From Frateuria defendens (GTDB taxonomy: Bacteria > Pseudomonadota > Gammaproteobacteria > Xanthomonadales > Rhodanobacteraceae): 64,000 nt of DNA. Below are positions 1 through 9,373 of this stretch, piece after piece. Both the position numbers and the translations under genes were made by a program. The stretch lies in NCBI RefSeq assembly GCF_001182895.1, contig NZ_LFQR01000028.1, positions 1 through 64,000 of the forward strand. Direction: 5' to 3'. The first letter of the stretch is position 1; each line of letters begins with the position of its first letter. The notes beneath the pieces are model-generated. The model was not told the origin of the DNA. It searched no databases and worked only from the letters and a program-made list of their open reading frames with translations.

Positions 1-178
1 GCGTCAGCGCCTTGCTGGCCGGCGGCGCCGCGGCCGAGGCGGCCGCGGCGGGCTGGCCGGCGCCGGCCGCCTTGTCCTGATCGTGATGCCCGCAGGCGGC
101 GAGCGCCGCCAGCAACAACAGGCCGCCGATCCGCGCGACCCGGCGGTACGACGCACAAGCCTTCCCTCGACTCTGCAT
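1..178 (-). CDS. Lipoprotein N-terminus (partial), possibly an efflux periplasmic adaptor
   Basis: The minus strand starts with ATG at 178, behind a strong GGGAGGAG ribosome binding site, and stays open to the window edge (59 codons). The peptide has a basic start, a hydrophobic core and a lipobox (LAALAAC) with the lipidated Cys near residue 27, followed by an Ala/Pro-rich linker. This is a classic type II signal peptide, so the product should be lipidated. Such N-termini are common in RND-efflux membrane-fusion proteins, but nothing after the linker is visible, so the family is a guess. The overlapping longer reading in another frame lacks these features and was discarded. Confidence 0.6.
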   Translation of the reverse strand, partial: MQSRGKACASYRRVARIGGLLLLAALAACGHHDQDKAAGAGQPAAAASAAAPPASKALT

Positions 179-593
179 GGCAGCTCCTCCCGAACTGCCG
201 GCGAGTATGGGGGAAACTTATGGCGGCGTGGTGGCGCCCGCCGGGCCCTGCGCTTGCGCCATGCCCAGTAGGAGCACCTTGCGCGACAAGCCCATGCAAC
301 CCTTCCCCAACCGCCCCGGTCGCGCAGGGCGCGCTCCCCCTGATTCGTCCGAACTGGTTCCACCCTGACAAGCGTTTTCAAGTAGCTGTCCGGGGCCGCG
401 CGAAACAGCGGTAGGTGCAAGCAACGCTAATGCCGAACATCTCAGACGTTTTATGAGCCCGGAGCACCGAAATTGAGGTTGCCCGTGGATGCCAACTCCA
501 TCGCGAAACAAGTGCGGGCCCCCTTGCCAGTCGACGTTGCTAACGCTCCCATCATCCGAATTTAACTTGTGCGCGACGATGGTGCACCAGATG

Positions 594-614
594 ACGCCGG
601 AGGTCCTCCGGCGT
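594..614. repeat. 9-bp inverted repeat beside the FNR box
   Basis: ACGCCGGAG and its exact complement CTCCGGCGT are separated by three bases and followed by TTATTT. The stem could be an intrinsic terminator insulating the nar promoter from upstream transcription, or a binding site for a second regulator. It ends only three bases before the FNR-type box. The sequence alone does not decide between these roles. Confidence 0.5.
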
Positions 615-617
615 TAT

Positions 618-631
618 TTGATGCAGATCAA
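618..631 (+). promoter_or_regulatory. FNR/Anr box controlling narKGHJI
   Basis: The sequence TTGATGCAGATCAA is a perfect match to the FNR/Anr consensus TTGAT-N4-ATCAA. Its centre (624.5) lies about 101 bases before the narK ATG. At a class II activator spacing of 41.5 bases the transcript would start near 666, leaving a leader of about 60 bases. Oxygen-sensitive FNR/Anr proteins activate nar operons under anoxia. No NarXL genes are in the window. Confidence 0.8.
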
Positions 632-725
632 GTGGTAAGCGCATTCGCTTCGTTAGCGTGCAGCGGGTTCATGGGTACTTGCCCATGCACGCCACCCGGA
701 ATCCAGCCTGGATAAGGAAGAGGGA

Positions 726-1967
726 ATGAGCGTTGCATACAGGGTGCTGTTCATCAGCACATTCGCGTTTATCGTGTGCTTCGCCGTATGGATGGCCTTC
801 GGTGTGATTGGTATCCCGATACGTCATGAGCTGCACCTCAATGCGACGGAATTCGGCCTGCTGACCGCCACGCCCATCCTCAGCGGTGCGCTATTGCGGC
901 TTCCCTTAGGCATCTGGACCGACCGCTTCGGCGGCCGTATGGTCATGACCATCCTGCTGGCAGCGACCGCGATTCCGGTATGGCTGGTGAGCTACGCCAC
1001 CACACTGTGGCAGTTTCTTGCCATCGGTCTCTGCCTCGGCGCAGTGGGCGCTTCGTTTGCCGTCGGCACGCCCTACGTGGCGCGGTTCTTTCCCGCCAAC
1101 CGCCGTGGTTTCGCCATGGGGTTCTTTGGCGCTGGCACCAGCGGTGCCGCCCTCAACATGTTCGCGGCGCCGGCCATCGTGGATGCATTGGGTTGGCACG
1201 CCGTGCCGCGCATCTATGCGGTGGCACTCCTGGCCACGGCGGCGATCTTCTGGGTGCTGTCGGCACCCGACCCCGGTGTGCGCAGCCAGCAAGCGCCAAG
1301 CATGCGCCAGCAATTTCAGGTACTGCGCAACCCCCGCGTGTGGAAATATTGCCAGTACTACTCGCTCACCTTCGGTGGATTTACGGCGCTGTCGGTGTGG
1401 ATGCCGCAGTACTTTGCCGGGGAATACGGCCTGGGCATTGCCACGGCCTCGGCATTGGCCGCCTGTTTCTCATTACCAGCTGGTGCGTTGCGTGCGGTAG
1501 GCGGCGCGCTGTCCGATCGGTTCGGTGCGCATGCGCTCACGTGGTGGGTATTGTGGCTCGCCTGGATCGCCTTGTTCCTGCTGTCGTATCCACAGACGCA
1601 GCTGATCGTGCAAACGGTCCGCGGCCCCACAAACTTCCATATCGGGCTCAACGTATGGATGTTTACGCCATTGCTGTTCGTGCTGGGCGTTGCGCTCGCA
1701 TTCGGCATGGCGTCCACGTTCAAGTACCTGGGCGACGACTTTTCGGAAGCACTGGGCATCGTGACGGGCATCGTCGGACTGGCCGGTGGCCTCGGCGGTT
1801 TTCTGCTGCCGATCCTGTGGGGTGGTTTGCTGGATCTGCTTGGCATCCGCTCCAGCGCCTTCATGCTGCTGTACGGCATCGTGTGGGTGTCGCTGATCCT
1901 GATCTATTTCACCGAAGTGCGGCGGATCAGTCTCCGCGGCCGCCCGACCACTTCGTCGCCATCTTGA
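726..1967 (+). CDS. narK: Nitrate/nitrite transporter NarK (MFS, NNP family)
   Basis: A 413-residue, very hydrophobic major facilitator protein with about twelve membrane segments, directly ahead of narG. Two glycine-rich stretches match the places of the nitrate-signature motifs of the NNP family: FFGAGTSGAALN in the first half and GLAGGLGGFLLP in the second. It should import nitrate and/or exchange it for nitrite across the inner membrane. Only one narK is present, whereas some relatives have a symporter and an antiporter, and I cannot assign the subtype with confidence. The ATG at 726 follows an AAGGAAGAGGGA Shine-Dalgarno. The narG start is 24 bases downstream, so this is the first gene of the operon. 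Confidence 0.93.
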   Translation: MSVAYRVLFISTFAFIVCFAVWMAFGVIGIPIRHELHLNATEFGLLTATPILSGALLRLPLGIWTDRFGGRMVMTILLAATAIPVWLVSYATTLWQFLAIGLCLGAVGASFAVGTPYVARFFPANRRGFAMGFFGAGTSGAALNMFAAPAIVDALGWHAVPRIYAVALLATAAIFWVLSAPDPGVRSQQAPSMRQQFQVLRNPRVWKYCQYYSLTFGGFTALSVWMPQYFAGEYGLGIATASALAACFSLPAGALRAVGGALSDRFGAHALTWWVLWLAWIALFLLSYPQTQLIVQTVRGPTNFHIGLNVWMFTPLLFVLGVALAFGMASTFKYLGDDFSEALGIVTGIVGLAGGLGGFLLPILWGGLLDLLGIRSSAFMLLYGIVWVSLILIYFTEVRRISLRGRPTTSSPS

Positions 1968-1991
1968 GCTGCTTCACCGGGAGAAAGCACG

Positions 1992-4900
1992 ATGAGCCAC
2001 TTCCTCGACCGCCTGCGGTACTTCTCGCAGCGTCGCGAGCCTTTTTCGGCCGGCCTTGGCGAAGTGCGCGCGGAGAACCGGCAGTGGGAAGATGGCTACC
2101 GCAACCGCTGGCAGCACGACAAGATCGTGCGCTCCACGCACGGCGTGAATTGCACGGGCTCGTGCAGCTGGAAAATCTACGTGAAAGGGGGCGTGGTCAC
2201 CTGGGAAACGCAGCAGACTGATTATCCGCGCACGCGCGCCGGCATGCCCAATCACGAACCGCGCGGCTGTTCGCGCGGCGCTTCGTATTCGTGGTACCTC
2301 TACAGCGCGAACCGCCTGAAATACCCCATGGTGCGTGGTCGCCTGCTGCGACGCTGGCGCGAGGTGCGCAAGACCATGGCGCCGTTGGACGCGTGGGCGG
2401 CGCTGATGGCCGATCCGCAAGCGAAGGATTACAAGCCGGTTCGCGGCCTCGGCGGTTTCGTGCGCGCAACCTGGGACGAGGCACTGGAAATCGTCGCGGC
2501 TGCCAACGTGCATACGGTGAAACGCCATGGGCCGGATCGCGTGATCGGCTTCTCACCGATCCCCGCGATGTCGATGGTCTCCTACGCTGCAGGTACCCGT
2601 TATCTGAGCCTGATTGGCGGAACCTTATTGTCGTTCTACGACTGGTATTGCGATCTGCCGCCATCGAGTCCGCAGACCTGGGGCGAGCAGACCGACGTGC
2701 CGGAATCGGCGGATTGGTACAACGCCGCCTACATCATCGCCTGGGGTTCGAACGTGCCGCAGACACGCACGCCCGACGCGCACTTCTTCGTCGAGGCACG
2801 TTACAACGGTACACGTGTGGTAGCGGTCACGCCCGATTACGCAGAAGTGGCGAAGCTGTCCGACCTCTGGCTGCATCCCAAGCAGGGCACCGATGCCGCG
2901 CTCGCGATGGCGATGGGGCACGTGGTGCTGCGCGAATTCTTCCTCGATCGCCAATGCGACTATTTTCAAGCCTACTGTCGGCGCTATACCGACCTGCCGT
3001 TACTAGTCACGCTACGGCACGATGGCGAGCGCTGGATCCCTGATCGCTACCTGCGCGCTAGCGATTTTGCCGATGCCCTGGGCAGCCCTGGACATGCCGA
3101 GTGGAAAACAGTGGGTTTCGACGCAAGCGGCAGACTGGTCGTGCCGCAAGGCGCCATCGGCTTTCGCTGGCCGGGGCAGGACAGTGAAGATCGGGGCAAG
3201 TGGAACCTGGAGCAGAAGGCGGCGGACGGGATGCTCGTCGAGCTCAACTTAAGCCAGATCGACCGGTGTGACGACGCACTGGACGTTGCGTTTCCCTACT
3301 TCGGCGGCACGCCGCACGAACATTTCCCGCACAACACCCAAGATGGCGACGTGCTGCTGCGCCGCGTGCCGGTGCGCCGCGTGGCGACGCGCGATGGCGA
3401 CTGCATGGTCGCCACGGTTTTCGATCTGCTGTGCGCCCATTACGGGCTCGACCGCGGCCTGGGCGGTACCTGTGCGAAAAGCTACGACGACAACCTTCCT
3501 TACACGCCGACCTGGCAGCAGGCGATCACCGGGGTATCGGCGGAACATGCCATCGCCGTGGCGCGGGCCTTCGCGGAAACCGCCGAGAAAACCCACGGAC
3601 GCTCGATGGTCATCATCGGCGCTGGTATGAACCATTGGTTCCACCAGGACATGAACTATCGCAGCATCATCAACATACTGATGCTGTGCGGCACCATCGG
3701 TGTGTCCGGCGGCGGCTGGGCGCATTATGTCGGCCAGGAAAAGCTGCGCCCGCAAACCGGCTGGACCGCCTTGGCGTTCGCGCTCGACTGGATTCGCCCG
3801 CCGCGGCAGATGAATGGCACCTCATTCTTCTACGCGCATTCGGACCAGTGGCGCTACGAAAAACTCGATGTCGAAGAGTTGCTGTCGCCGTTGGCACCAC
3901 GCGGCAAATACGGCCATAGCCTGATCGACTGCAACGTGCGCGCCGAACGGATGGGCTGGCTGCCGTCGGCGCCACAATTGGCGCGCAACCCCTTGGAGGT
4001 TGCGCGCGAAGCGGCGCAATCGGGAATCGACCCGCGCGACTATGTGGCCGATGCACTGCAGTCGGGCAAGTTGCACATGGCCTGCGAAGATCCCGATGAT
4101 CCCGCCAACTTCCCGCGCAACCTGTTCATCTGGCGCTCCAACTTGTTCGGCTCGTCCGGCAAGGGGCACGAGTATTTCCTGCGCCATTTCCTGGGTACGC
4201 GCCACGGCCTGCAAGGCAAGGACCTGGGCGAAGAAGGCGGGCGCAAGCCCGAGGAGGTCACGTGGCATGCGCAGGCTCCGGAGGGCAAGCTGGACCTGGT
4301 GGTGACGCTGGACTTCCGCATGTCCACGTCCTGTCTGTATTCCGACATCGTGCTGCCGACGGCGTCGTGGTACGAGAAGAACGATCTCAATACTTCCGAC
4401 ATGCATCCTTTCATCCACCCGCTGTCGGCGGCGGTGGATCCGGTGTGGGAGTCCAAGAGCGACTGGGAAATCTTCAAGGCCGTGGCCAAGCGCTTTTCCG
4501 AACTCGCGCAAGGCCAGCTTGGCGTCGAGCGGGACGTGGTGCTGACGCCGATCATGCACGACACGGCCGGCGAGCTGGCTCAGCCTTTCGACGTGCGCGA
4601 TTGGAAGAAAGGAGAGTGCGCGTTCGTTCCGGGCGTGACCGCGCCGGCTATCACCGTGGTCGAACGTGATTACCCGGCCACCTATGCACGCTTCACCTCG
4701 CTGGGTCCGTTGATGGACAAGCTTGGCAACGGTGGCAAGGGCATCGCCTGGAATACCGAGGAGGAAGTGCGCGGCCTCGGCGGATTGAACTACCTCGTCG
4801 AGGATGGCCCTGCGAAAGGTCGGCCCCGCATCGTCAGTGATATCGACGCCGCGGAAACGATCTTGCATCTGGCGCCGGAAACGAACGGACAGGTGGCGAT

Positions 4901-5753
4901 CAAGGCATGGGAAGCGTTGTCGCACATCACCGGCCGCGTCCATCGCCATTTGGCCGAAGCGCGTGAGGACGAAAAGATCCGCTATCGCGACATCCAGGCG
5001 CAGCCGCGCAAGATCATCAGCTCGCCCACCTGGTCCGGCATCGAGAGCGAGCACGTGAGCTACAGCGCCGGCTGGACCAACGTGAACGAGCTGATCCCGT
5101 GGCGCACGCTCAGCGGCCGCCAGCAGTTCTATCAGGATCATGCGTGGCTGCGCGATTTCGGCGAAGGATTTGCGCTGTATCGGCCCCCCATCGACACGCG
5201 CTCGGTGGCTGCGCTGCATGGCAAGCGCCCTAACGGAAATCCGGAGCTGACGCTGAACTTCATCACGCCGCACCAGAAATGGGGCATCCATTCCACCTAT
5301 ACCGACAACCTGATCATGCTCACGCTATCGCGCGGCGGCCCGATCGTGTGGCTGTCCGAGGCGGACGCAAAACGCGGCGGCATCGTCGACAACGATTGGA
5401 TCGAGCTTTTCAACATCAACGGCGCGATCACTGCGCGCGCGGTGGTCAGCCAGCGTGTGCAGGAGGGCATGGTGATGATGTATCACGCGCAGGAGAAGAT
5501 CGTGAACGTACCCGGCTCCGAAATCACCGGCATGCGCGGCGGCATCCACAACTCGGTAACACGCACGGTACTCAAACCCACCCATATGGTTGGCGGTTAC
5601 GCGCAACTGTCCTGGGGTTTCAATTATTACGGCACCGTCGGTTCCAATCGCGATGAATTCGTAATCGTGCGCAAGATGGCAAGCGTGGATTGGATGGATC
5701 GCGTGCAACGCGAACAACGGCAAAACGCTTCGGCCCGAGGGAATGCGACATGA
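1992..5753 (+). CDS. narG: Respiratory nitrate reductase alpha subunit NarG
   Basis: A 1253-residue catalytic subunit, nearly the length of E. coli NarG and alike end to end. It reduces nitrate to nitrite at a molybdenum bis-MGD centre on the cytoplasmic face of the inner membrane. The FS0 iron-sulfur cluster ligands are visible as His50, Cys54, Cys58 and Cys93. The segment YDWYCDLPPSSPQTWGEQTD carries the Asp that ligates molybdenum in this family. The N-terminus has a vestigial twin-arginine (Arg14-Arg15) but no cleavable signal, typical of NarG. Its stop overlaps the narH start (ATGA), indicating translational coupling. Confidence 0.98.
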   Translation: MSHFLDRLRYFSQRREPFSAGLGEVRAENRQWEDGYRNRWQHDKIVRSTHGVNCTGSCSWKIYVKGGVVTWETQQTDYPRTRAGMPNHEPRGCSRGASYSWYLYSANRLKYPMVRGRLLRRWREVRKTMAPLDAWAALMADPQAKDYKPVRGLGGFVRATWDEALEIVAAANVHTVKRHGPDRVIGFSPIPAMSMVSYAAGTRYLSLIGGTLLSFYDWYCDLPPSSPQTWGEQTDVPESADWYNAAYIIAWGSNVPQTRTPDAHFFVEARYNGTRVVAVTPDYAEVAKLSDLWLHPKQGTDAALAMAMGHVVLREFFLDRQCDYFQAYCRRYTDLPLLVTLRHDGERWIPDRYLRASDFADALGSPGHAEWKTVGFDASGRLVVPQGAIGFRWPGQDSEDRGKWNLEQKAADGMLVELNLSQIDRCDDALDVAFPYFGGTPHEHFPHNTQDGDVLLRRVPVRRVATRDGDCMVATVFDLLCAHYGLDRGLGGTCAKSYDDNLPYTPTWQQAITGVSAEHAIAVARAFAETAEKTHGRSMVIIGAGMNHWFHQDMNYRSIINILMLCGTIGVSGGGWAHYVGQEKLRPQTGWTALAFALDWIRPPRQMNGTSFFYAHSDQWRYEKLDVEELLSPLAPRGKYGHSLIDCNVRAERMGWLPSAPQLARNPLEVAREAAQSGIDPRDYVADALQSGKLHMACEDPDDPANFPRNLFIWRSNLFGSSGKGHEYFLRHFLGTRHGLQGKDLGEEGGRKPEEVTWHAQAPEGKLDLVVTLDFRMSTSCLYSDIVLPTASWYEKNDLNTSDMHPFIHPLSAAVDPVWESKSDWEIFKAVAKRFSELAQGQLGVERDVVLTPIMHDTAGELAQPFDVRDWKKGECAFVPGVTAPAITVVERDYPATYARFTSLGPLMDKLGNGGKGIAWNTEEEVRGLGGLNYLVEDGPAKGRPRIVSDIDAAETILHLAPETNGQVAIKAWEALSHITGRVHRHLAEAREDEKIRYRDIQAQPRKIISSPTWSGIESEHVSYSAGWTNVNELIPWRTLSGRQQFYQDHAWLRDFGEGFALYRPPIDTRSVAALHGKRPNGNPELTLNFITPHQKWGIHSTYTDNLIMLTLSRGGPIVWLSEADAKRGGIVDNDWIELFNINGAITARAVVSQRVQEGMVMMYHAQEKIVNVPGSEITGMRGGIHNSVTRTVLKPTHMVGGYAQLSWGFNYYGTVGSNRDEFVIVRKMASVDWMDRVQREQRQNASARGNAT

Positions 5754-7285
5754 AGGTCCGCGCGCAAATCGCCATGGTGCTGAATCTGGACAAGTGCATC
5801 GGCTGCCACACCTGTTCGGTCACCTGCAAGAATGTATGGACTTCGCGCCAGGGCATGGAATACGCCTGGTTCAACAACGTGGAGACGAAACCGGGCATCG
5901 GCTATCCGAAGGATTGGGAGAATCAGGATCGTTGGCACGGTGGCTGGGTGCGCAAGCCCAATGGGCAACTGCAACCCAAGCAAGGTGGGCGACTGGCCGT
6001 GCTGGCAAAGATCTTCGCCAACCCGCATCTCCCTGATATCGACGACTACTACGAGCCCTTCACGTTCGACTACGAAAACCTGCAGACCGCGCCAGAACTG
6101 CCTACCACGCCGGTCGCGCGCCCTATCTCGCTGGTCAGCGGCCGTACCATGGAGAAGGTCAATTGGGGCCCGAACTGGGAAGAAATACTCGGTGGCGAAT
6201 TCGACAAGCGCAGCGCCGACTACAACTTCGAGGCGGTGCAAAAAGACATCTACGGCCAGTTCGAAAACACCTTCATGATGTATCTGCCACGCCTGTGCGA
6301 GCACTGTCTCAATCCGGCGTGCGTGGCGTCCTGCCCTTCGGGCTCGATCTACAAGCGCGAGGAAGATGGCATCGTGCTGATCGACCAGGACAAATGCCGC
6401 GGATGGCGCATGTGCGTCTCTGGCTGCCCCTACAAGAAGATCTACTACAACTGGACCTCCGGCAAAGCTGAGAAGTGCACCTTCTGCTATCCGCGCGTCG
6501 AGGCCGGCATGCCCACGGTGTGCTCGGAAACATGCGTGGGCCGTATCCGCTATCTCGGCGTGCTGCTCTATGACGCCGATCGCATCAACCAAGCGGCCGC
6601 GGTGGAGAATCCGCACGATCTGTACCAGGCGCAGCTGGATCTCTTCCTGGATCCGAACGATCCCACGGTGCAACGCCAGGCACAGGCCGACGGCGTGCCC
6701 GAAGCGTGGCTGGAAGCGGCCAGGCAGTCGCCAACCTACAAGATGGCGGTGGAATGGAAAATCGCCTTTCCGCTGCATCCGGAATACCGGACACTGCCGA
6801 TGGTGTGGTACGTGCCGCCCCTGTCGCCGATCCAGGCACACGCCAACGCGGGAGCGATCGAGAGCACGGAGGGCGTGCCCGACGTCGATCTACTGCGCAT
6901 CCCGGTGCGCTATCTTGCCAACTTGCTTACCGCCGGCAACGAAGCACCCGTCATCAGTGCGTTGAAGCGCATGCTGGCGATGCGAGCCTGGTTCCGCACC
7001 AAGCAGCTCGGCGGCATGCCAGCGCCATCGCTGTTGCAAGAGAACGGGCTTGACCTGGCAACGGTCGAGGCCATGCATCGCTACTTGGCGATCGCCAACT
7101 ACGAGGACCGCTTCGTGATCCCTACGGCGCACCGCGAGGAGGCCGAAAACCTGTATGCGCTACGTGGCGGCTGTGGCTTCAGCTTCGGCAATGGCTGCGA
7201 CGGAGTCGAAACCCAGTCCAGCCTGTTTGGCGGGCGCATGGGCCGCCGCAAGATCATTCCCATCCGGATGCTGGACGACCACTGA
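5750..7285 (+). CDS. narH: Respiratory nitrate reductase beta subunit NarH
   Basis: A 511-residue iron-sulfur electron-transfer subunit that carries electrons from the NarI haems to NarG. Four cysteine groups are visible: CIGCHTC with a following SVTC, CEHCLNPAC, CRGWRMC with VSGC, and CTFC with a later CSETC. The tryptophan in CRGW replaces a Cys, which is the known mark of the [3Fe-4S] cluster of NarH. I chose the ATG at 5750, which overlaps the narG stop by four bases, over an upstream in-frame codon inside narG; this gives the same N-terminus as the family. narJ begins one base after the stop. Confidence 0.98.
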   Translation: MKVRAQIAMVLNLDKCIGCHTCSVTCKNVWTSRQGMEYAWFNNVETKPGIGYPKDWENQDRWHGGWVRKPNGQLQPKQGGRLAVLAKIFANPHLPDIDDYYEPFTFDYENLQTAPELPTTPVARPISLVSGRTMEKVNWGPNWEEILGGEFDKRSADYNFEAVQKDIYGQFENTFMMYLPRLCEHCLNPACVASCPSGSIYKREEDGIVLIDQDKCRGWRMCVSGCPYKKIYYNWTSGKAEKCTFCYPRVEAGMPTVCSETCVGRIRYLGVLLYDADRINQAAAVENPHDLYQAQLDLFLDPNDPTVQRQAQADGVPEAWLEAARQSPTYKMAVEWKIAFPLHPEYRTLPMVWYVPPLSPIQAHANAGAIESTEGVPDVDLLRIPVRYLANLLTAGNEAPVISALKRMLAMRAWFRTKQLGGMPAPSLLQENGLDLATVEAMHRYLAIANYEDRFVIPTAHREEAENLYALRGGCGFSFGNGCDGVETQSSLFGGRMGRRKIIPIRMLDDH

Positions 7286-7286
7286 C

Positions 7287-7925
7287 ATGCGCACCGATCA
7301 CGCCCTGTTTCTGCGCGCGCTATCGGCGCTGCTTGCCTATCCGGACTCGGAGCTGCGTGCCGCGTTGCCAGAGATCGACACCACCGTTCGCAACACGCGC
7401 GACCTGAAAACCAGGACGCGCGATGAGCTGCTTGCATTGCTCGACGAGCTATCCCGCAGCGATGCGCTCGAAGCCGAAGCCCATTTCGTCGACGTGTTCG
7501 ATCGCGGACGCAGCACGTCGCTGAACCTGTTCGAGCACATACACGGCGACGGACGTGAGCGCGGCTCGGCGATGCTGGATCTTCGGCAGCGCTATCTTGA
7601 GGCCGGGCTTGAACCCAGCGGCAACGAATTACCCGACCACCTTCCTGTTCTACTGGAATACCTAAGCTGCCGCGATGGTGCCGAAACGCGTGAAACCCTC
7701 GGTGACTGCGCGCACATCCTGCGGGCGATAGGCAACCGCCTGCTCCATCGCCGCAGCCACTATGCCGCCGTGTTCACCGCGCTGTTGGAGTTGGCTCACG
7801 CGGACGGTCTCGATCCGCATGCGCGCGTTCCCGCGCCGGAAAATCTGGACATCAGTTGGGAGGAGCGCCCGGCCTTTGCCAACGACCGGGCACCGCCATG
7901 CCGTCCGGCTGACTTCCGTCGTTGA
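7287..7925 (+). CDS. narJ: Nitrate reductase assembly chaperone NarJ
   Basis: A 212-residue cytoplasmic helical protein of the TorD/DmsD/NarJ chaperone family. It binds immature NarG and is needed for molybdenum cofactor insertion and docking onto NarI. The NELPDHLPVLLEYLS segment is the family signature. It lies in the usual position between narH (one-base gap) and narI. The longer upstream in-frame reading runs inside narH and is not the real start. Confidence 0.95.
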   Translation: MRTDHALFLRALSALLAYPDSELRAALPEIDTTVRNTRDLKTRTRDELLALLDELSRSDALEAEAHFVDVFDRGRSTSLNLFEHIHGDGRERGSAMLDLRQRYLEAGLEPSGNELPDHLPVLLEYLSCRDGAETRETLGDCAHILRAIGNRLLHRRSHYAAVFTALLELAHADGLDPHARVPAPENLDISWEERPAFANDRAPPCRPADFRR

Positions 7926-7952
7926 TTTTTCTTGTCGACAACAGAGACTGAC

Positions 7953-8660
7953 ATGAACGCCGCCACCAGCATGCAACTGTTCCTGTTCGGTATCTATCCG
8001 TACATCTGCCTGTCGGTACTGCTGCTGGGCAGCCTGGTACGGTTCGACCGCGAACCGTACACCTGGAAGAGTGATTCCTCGCAGATGTTGCGAGCGGGCC
8101 ATCTGAGGATGGGCTCCAATCTTTTCCATTACGGCATCCTGGTGGTGGTGCTCGGACATTTCTTCGGCTTCCTGGCACCGCACTGGGCGATCGACTGGGC
8201 CATGGACCCAGCGCGGCACCAGTTGCTGGCAATGGTGGGTGGCGGCCTTGCCGGCGTGGTGGCGATCATAGGATTGAGCATCCTGATCCATCGCCGCCTT
8301 GCCGATCCGCGCATCCGCCGTAACGGCCGCAAGTGGGATATCGCAGTGGTGTTGATGCTGTGGCTGCAATTGCTGCTCGGCCTGCTCACCGTGCCCGTGT
8401 CGGCACAGCATATGGATGGCGCGGAATTCGAGCTGCTCACCACCTACGTGAAAGGTATCGTCAGCTTCCGCAGTGACGTGGCCGGGCTGCTGCTGCAGGT
8501 ACCGTGGGTCTACCGCCTGCATATCCTGCTTGGATTCACGATCTTCCTGATCTCGCCGTTCACGCGCATGGTACACATCTGGAGCGGCGCCGGCACCTTG
8601 GCTTATCTGTTCCGCCCTTATCAACTCGTGCGCACGCGCAAGCGGGCGATGCGTCCATGA
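7953..8660 (+). CDS. narI: Respiratory nitrate reductase gamma subunit NarI (cytochrome b)
   Basis: A 235-residue membrane subunit with five expected transmembrane helices. It oxidises quinol and passes electrons through two b haems to NarH. Candidate haem ligands by alignment with E. coli NarI are His59 and His69 (in NLFHYGIL and LGHFFG) and His190 and His208 (in YRLHILLG and MVHIWS). The SAQHMDG segment is also conserved. I use the ATG at 7953; a TTG seven codons upstream is in frame but less likely. The stop overlaps the next gene by four bases. Confidence 0.96.
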   Translation: MNAATSMQLFLFGIYPYICLSVLLLGSLVRFDREPYTWKSDSSQMLRAGHLRMGSNLFHYGILVVVLGHFFGFLAPHWAIDWAMDPARHQLLAMVGGGLAGVVAIIGLSILIHRRLADPRIRRNGRKWDIAVVLMLWLQLLLGLLTVPVSAQHMDGAEFELLTTYVKGIVSFRSDVAGLLLQVPWVYRLHILLGFTIFLISPFTRMVHIWSGAGTLAYLFRPYQLVRTRKRAMRP

Positions 8661-9373
8661 CCATTCGCGTCAACGGTGTTGCCGTTTCCGAGCAGGATTG
8701 GCCTTCGCCGCAAATGGCCGCCATCCACGAGCTACTGCGCCAGCGCGCCATGGGGCTTGGATGGCTGGACGAGAATGCAACACGGCAGGAGATCGAACAG
8801 GCAATCGAGCGCGTGCTGACCGAAGAAGTGCCTGTGCCCGGCGTGGACGAAGCGGCCTGCCGGCGCTATTACGCCCAGCACCTTCAACGCTACCAAAGCG
8901 GGGAACTGGTATTTGCCCGGCACATTCTTTTTCAGATAGTGTCGGGCGTACCCGTGGCGGCCGTACGTGCCATAGCGGAAGCCATGCTGGCCGAACTGCG
9001 CACGCGACCGGAACTGTTTGCCGAACGCGCACGCAGCCATTCGAATTGCCCGTCGGGAGAACTCGGCGGTGAACTAGGGCAACTGCAGCGGGGCACCACC
9101 GCGCCCGAGTTCGAGCAGGCACTGTTCGGGAACACGGTGCTCGGCATATTGCCTCAATTGATCAAGACGCGCTTTGGTTTCCACATCGTTGCAGTCGATC
9201 AACGCGTCCCCGGCGAACAGCTGCCTTTCGAACAGGTAAGCGAGCGCGTCGCCGAGGATCTGTGCCGCGATGCCGAGGCGCGCGCGCTTAGCTTGTACGT
9301 ACGAGTGCTGGCCGGTCACGCTGAATTGCAGGGTGTCCAACTCGACGTGACGGCATTGCCACTAATGCAGTAA
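8657..9373 (+). CDS. Parvulin-type peptidylprolyl isomerase of the nar operon
   Basis: A 238-residue PpiC/parvulin-family protein that should catalyse cis-trans isomerisation at prolyl bonds. The rotamase domain spans about residues 90-190, with the typical ARHIL entry, the SGELGGELG glycine loop and the FGFHIVAVDQR end strand. There is no signal peptide, so it acts in the cytoplasm, unlike PpiD or SurA. The ATGA overlap with narI places it in the nar operon. A PpiC-like gene in the same place is known from Pseudomonas aeruginosa. A role in folding or maturation of the reductase is inferred from context only. Confidence 0.88.
   Translation: MTIRVNGVAVSEQDWPSPQMAAIHELLRQRAMGLGWLDENATRQEIEQAIERVLTEEVPVPGVDEAACRRYYAQHLQRYQSGELVFARHILFQIVSGVPVAAVRAIAEAMLAELRTRPELFAERARSHSNCPSGELGGELGQLQRGTTAPEFEQALFGNTVLGILPQLIKTRFGFHIVAVDQRVPGEQLPFEQVSERVAEDLCRDAEARALSLYVRVLAGHAELQGVQLDVTALPLMQ

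Larger units (their letters stand above)
179..725. other. Intergenic region upstream of the nar operon
   Basis: About 550 bases without a convincing gene, between a leftward lipoprotein gene and the rightward nar operon. Near its right end are a perfect inverted repeat (594-614) and a perfect FNR-type box (618-631). The left half is less GC-rich than the flanking genes and holds only short open stretches with no recognisable product. Confidence 0.6.

Noticed and set aside
488-565. A short open stretch ending in TAA in the region before narK, considered as a gene remnant
   Set aside because: It is 25 codons without a start site or recognisable match, so it is not reported as a gene.
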